DNA of 64,000 bases from Tenacibaculum sp. Its GTDB lineage: Bacteria > Bacteroidota > Bacteroidia > Flavobacteriales > Flavobacteriaceae. This document shows positions 61,671 through 64,000 of this stretch, piece after piece (position 1 is the first letter of the stretch; each line of letters starts with the position of its first letter). The stretch is from positions 62,001 through 126,000 of the forward strand of contig JAKVCX010000008.1 of assembly GCA_022448525.1 (NCBI GenBank), written 5' to 3'. A program made the translations under genes and the position numbers. The notes below the pieces were generated by a model. It made no database searches. It was not told where the DNA came from and was given only the letters and a program-made list of their open reading frames with translations.

Positions 61671-61744
61671 CGGTCTGGACGGGACTCGAACCCGCGACCC
61701 CATGCGTGACAGGCATGTATTCTAACCAGCTGAACTACCAGACC
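61671..61744 (-). tRNA. tRNA-Asp (anticodon GTC)
   Basis: The minus strand folds into a cloverleaf with acceptor GGTCTGG / CCAGACC, a D arm with AGTTCAGCTGGTTAGA, an anticodon loop CTGTCAC giving GTC, and a T arm GCGGGTTCGAGTCCCGT. The discriminator base is G, as expected for Asp. The 3' CCA is not encoded. The gene stands alone and is followed by a terminator. Confidence 0.97.
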
Positions 61745-61809
61745 GTTGCGTGATTGCGGGTGCAAATATAGCACCCTTTTTTGTTTCTGCAAACTTTTTT
61801 TGAAAAAAA

Positions 61810-62736
61810 TTAAAATTTATTTCTGCTCACCAAGTAAGTGGTAAGTGCTTTGTTGTAGTTATCTCTAACATTTACAGGAACATAATTGATTTTATACTGC
61901 AAACATTTATTTTTTAAATTTTCGAAAAAATTTCCAATTTCTTTTTGATAAGACTCTTTTATACTATCTGCATACAGGTTTATCTGTTCTCCAGTTTCAA
62001 CATCTACGAATTTTTTAGGTGTATTTTCAAAGTCAAAATTATATTCTAACTCCTTATCGAAGGTGTGAAATAAGATTACTTCATGTTTATTGTATTTCAA
62101 ATGCCTTAAAGCATCAAATAATTCTTTATTGTCTTTTGAAGGTTGAAACATATCAGTAAATAAAAAAATCATAGATCTTCTATGGATTTTTTGAGCTATT
62201 TCATGTAAGTATTGATAAGTATCTGTAGTTTTAGTTTCTTTTGGCTTGTTTAAAAGTGTTTCTAATTGATGCGTTAACATCTTTCTGTGACGATCACTTC
62301 CTTTTTCTGGAGCGTAATATTCATAAGAGTCAGAATAAACGCTTAACCCCACTGCATCTCGTTGTTTTTTCAATAATTCTATCAAACATGCGGCAGCGAC
62401 TGCAGAAAATCCGATTTTGTTTAAATCATTGAGATTTTGCACTTTTTTTACAGGATAGTGCATCGAAGAAGAATTGTCAATTATAATATGACATCTGAGA
62501 TTTGTTTCTTCTTCATATTTCTTGGTGTATAATTTTTCTGTTTTAGCGAATAACTTCCAGTCAATATGTTTTGTGTCTTCACCTTTGTTATACAGTTTAT
62601 GTTCAGAGAATTCAACTGAAAACCCGTGATAAGGACTTTTATGCATTCCTGTTATAAAACCTTCAACAACTTGTTTTGCTAGAAGGTCTAAATTTTTAAT
62701 TTCAGAAGATTTTAATTCAGATAGATTTATCGCCAT
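61810..62736 (-). CDS. DUF58 domain-containing protein
   Basis: The 308-residue protein has the DUF58 signature YNKGEDTKHIDWKLFAKTEKLYTKKYEEET followed by a von Willebrand A-like domain with the metal-site start IIDNSSSMHYP and FLFTDMFQP. DUF58 proteins usually pair with MoxR-type AAA+ ATPases in complex assembly or, in Bacteroidota, with Bat aerotolerance genes. Those partners would lie downstream but are not seen here, since tRNA-Asp follows directly. There is no signal peptide. Confidence 0.93.
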   Translation of the reverse strand: MAINLSELKSSEIKNLDLLAKQVVEGFITGMHKSPYHGFSVEFSEHKLYNKGEDTKHIDWKLFAKTEKLYTKKYEEETNLRCHIIIDNSSSMHYPVKKVQNLNDLNKIGFSAVAAACLIELLKKQRDAVGLSVYSDSYEYYAPEKGSDRHRKMLTHQLETLLNKPKETKTTDTYQYLHEIAQKIHRRSMIFLFTDMFQPSKDNKELFDALRHLKYNKHEVILFHTFDKELEYNFDFENTPKKFVDVETGEQINLYADSIKESYQKEIGNFFENLKNKCLQYKINYVPVNVRDNYNKALTTYLVSRNKF

Positions 62737-62745
62737 TTACCGAAA

Positions 62746-62781
62746 ATAAAAAAGGTTTGACACTTGTCAAACCTTTTTTAT
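62746..62781 (-). terminator. intrinsic terminator after trxA
   Basis: AAAAAGGTTTGA at 62749-62760 pairs with TCAAACCTTTTT at 62767-62778. A and T runs make it usable on either strand. Confidence 0.8.
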
Positions 62782-62802
62782 GAAATAATTTTTTATACTA
62801 AA

Positions 62803-63120
62803 TTATAATGCAGCGTCAATTTTATCAGTGTACGCTTTCTTTGGAGCTGCTCCAACTTGCTTAGCAACAACTTCTCCATTTTTGAAAACTAAAACTGTAG
62901 GAATGTTTCTCACTCCGTACTTAGCTGCGAATTCTTGGTTAGCATCCACATCTACTTTTCCTACTACTGCTTTACCTTCGTATTCTTTACTAATTTCGTC
63001 AATGATTGGCCCAACCATTCTACATGGTCCACACCATGTTGCCCAGAAATCTACTAAAACAGGCTTATCAGATTTCAATACTGTTTCTTCGAATGTTGTG
63101 TCTGTAATTTCTAATGCCAT
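62803..63120 (-). CDS. trxA: thioredoxin
   Basis: This is a classical 105-residue cytoplasmic thioredoxin with the redox motif WCGPC (Cys30 and Cys33), the preceding LVDFWATW strand, the cis-Pro segment VRNIPTVLVFKNGE, and no signal peptide. It reduces disulfides in enzymes such as ribonucleotide reductase. It is a single-gene unit closed by a terminator, divergent from metK. Confidence 0.97.
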   Translation of the reverse strand: MALEITDTTFEETVLKSDKPVLVDFWATWCGPCRMVGPIIDEISKEYEGKAVVGKVDVDANQEFAAKYGVRNIPTVLVFKNGEVVAKQVGAAPKKAYTDKIDAAL

Positions 63121-63262
63121 TCTTTTGTCTTTAATCGTTAATGCTCACAAATGTACTAATTTATTTTACTATTCTCAATCCTAAAAAGATTGGTTTTTCT
63201 TATCTATAAATCAATTTTATAAATATGTTGGCTCTGATATTTTTATAGTTAGATAATAATAG

Positions 63263-63270
63263 TAAATTTG
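63263..63270 (+). promoter_or_regulatory. -7 element of the metK promoter
   Basis: TAAATTTG is a perfect TAnnTTTG match. The predicted start lies just before the possible riboswitch. No clear TTG is found at the expected -33 distance. Confidence 0.45.
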
Positions 63271-63282
63271 CGGGCAACTTAA

Positions 63283-63336
63283 TGAGGAAAGATTTGGATG
63301 ATTGCAACCTCGTAAAAAAATGCTAAAGCAGTAATG
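63283..63336 (+). promoter_or_regulatory. possible SAM-II-like riboswitch in the metK leader
   Basis: TGAGG...CCTCG can form a short outer stem around a loop containing GATTT and ATTGCA. It is followed by an A-rich joint and AATGCTAAAGC. This order (stem, GAUUU..AUUGCA loop, AAAUG-GCUAAA tail) resembles the H-type pseudoknot of SAM-II aptamers, and the gene downstream makes S-adenosylmethionine. I could not establish all pseudoknot pairs by eye, and the distance to the ATG (about 55 bases) is longer than usual. Confidence 0.45.
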
Positions 63337-63391
63337 TTTGGCTTCTTTTGCGACCAACTTTCCACTTACTAATTTTAATATACAACAGAAT

Positions 63392-64000
63392 ATGTCATAC
63401 TTTTTTACATCAGAGAGTGTATCTGAAGGACATCCAGATAAAGTAGCCGATCAAATTAGTGACGCTTTAATAGATAACTTTTTAGCTTTTGATCCAAATT
63501 CAAAAGTAGCGTGTGAAACATTAGTTACAACTGGTCAAGTAGTTTTAGCTGGAGAAGTAAAATCTAACATTTATTTAGACGTTCAGAAAATCGCAAGAAA
63601 CGTAATTAACAAAATCGGATATACGAAAAGTGAGTATATGTTCGATGGGAATTCTTGTGGAGTATTTTCAGCAATTCATGAACAGTCTGATGATATTAAT
63701 AGAGGAGTAGATAGAGCTAAGAAAGAAGAACAAGGAGCAGGAGATCAAGGAATGATGTTTGGTTATGCAACTAATGAAACTGAAAACTTCATGCCTTTAG
63801 CATTAGATTTATCTCATTTAATCTTAAAAGAATTAGCAGCTTTAAGAAGAGAAGGGAAAGATATTAACTATTTACGTCCAGACGCAAAAAGTCAGGTTAC
63901 TATTGAGTATTCTGATGATAATGTACCGCAAAGAGTAGAGGCGATTGTTGTTTCAACTCAGCATGATGATTTTGCGGGAGATGATGAAATGTTAGCTAAA
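63392..64000 (+). CDS. metK: S-adenosylmethionine synthetase (3' end outside window)
   Basis: The frame from ATG 63392 runs open to the last base, giving the first 203 residues of MetK. The methionine/ATP-binding start [27 protein letters not shown] and the signature [16 protein letters not shown] are present. MetK makes S-adenosylmethionine from methionine and ATP; both the radical SAM enzyme and the rRNA methyltransferase in this window depend on it. The leader carries a possible SAM-responsive element. Confidence 0.97.
   Translation, partial: MSYFFTSESVSEGHPDKVADQISDALIDNFLAFDPNSKVACETLVTTGQVVLAGEVKSNIYLDVQKIARNVINKIGYTKSEYMFDGNSCGVFSAIHEQSDDINRGVDRAKKEEQGAGDQGMMFGYATNETENFMPLALDLSHLILKELAALRREGKDINYLRPDAKSQVTIEYSDDNVPQRVEAIVVSTQHDDFAGDDEMLAK

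Noticed and set aside
63228..63262. TTG at 63228 as the -33 element of metK
   Set aside because: It is about 32 bases from the -7 element, beyond the usual 17-23 base spacing.

Overview
The window is a chromosomal segment from a low-GC marine-type member of the Bacteroidota, most likely family Flavobacteriaceae. The evidence is the gliding genes gldB and gldC, four proteins with type IX secretion (T9SS) C-terminal sorting domains, GLPGLI-family proteins, a lipidated TamA-like protein, the FolK-deoxynucleoside kinase fusion, and promoters of the Bacteroidota type (-7 element TAnnTTTG with weak or absent Shine-Dalgarno sites). I see no phage, insertion sequence or CRISPR array. The one tRNA gene is tRNA-Asp(GTC).

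Layout. 1-8.9 kb: the 3' end of a TPR/LuxR-type regulator, clpP-clpX, dnaG, nadE, gldB-gldC and a small unknown protein. 8.9-16.5 kb: a FolK-dNK fusion, an ECF sigma / membrane-anchored beta-barrel pair plus a lipoprotein that appear to share a duplicated ECF-type promoter, then pnp, rpsO and a lipoprotein. 16.6-22.1 kb: accD, a class II aldolase, tamL and an rRNA methyltransferase. 22.1-23.7 kb: a radical SAM/SPASM maturase with a GG-leader precursor peptide, which is a compact RiPP locus. 24-32.3 kb: a deoxynucleoside kinase, a two-component system, and a divergent operon of a duplicated-domain secreted protein, two GLPGLI proteins and a TonB-receptor-like barrel, with an operator of direct repeats between the two units. 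32.3-41.5 kb: three tandem paralogous T9SS metalloproteases. 41.6-49.4 kb: lipB, a YceI lipoprotein, dtd, rsgA, a DUF5995 protein and the aromatic amino acid operon (pheA, aminotransferase, tyrA, DAHP synthase-chorismate mutase). That operon is preceded by a leader peptide and attenuator. 49.6-60.7 kb: a ferritin-like stress protein, a small barrel, a patatin, and an ECF sigma/anti-sigma-like pair divergent from a run of T9SS and secreted proteins that ends in a TPR-CHAT protease. 60.7-64 kb: a non-coding stretch with two homologous candidate small RNAs, a 77-aa protein, tRNA-Asp, a DUF58 protein, trxA, and the start of metK behind a possible SAM-II-like riboswitch.

The strongest candidates for something undescribed are the two-gene RiPP locus with its intercistronic hairpin, the tandem candidate small RNAs whose terminator loops carry Shine-Dalgarno-like sequence, the aromatic-operon attenuator, the duplicated ECF promoter and the ECF/LRR/CHAT cluster. 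Two essential enzymes (DnaG and AccD) have lost their structural zinc ligands while keeping the rest of the domain. All assignments come from reading the sequence and from family knowledge. No search or folding program was run.
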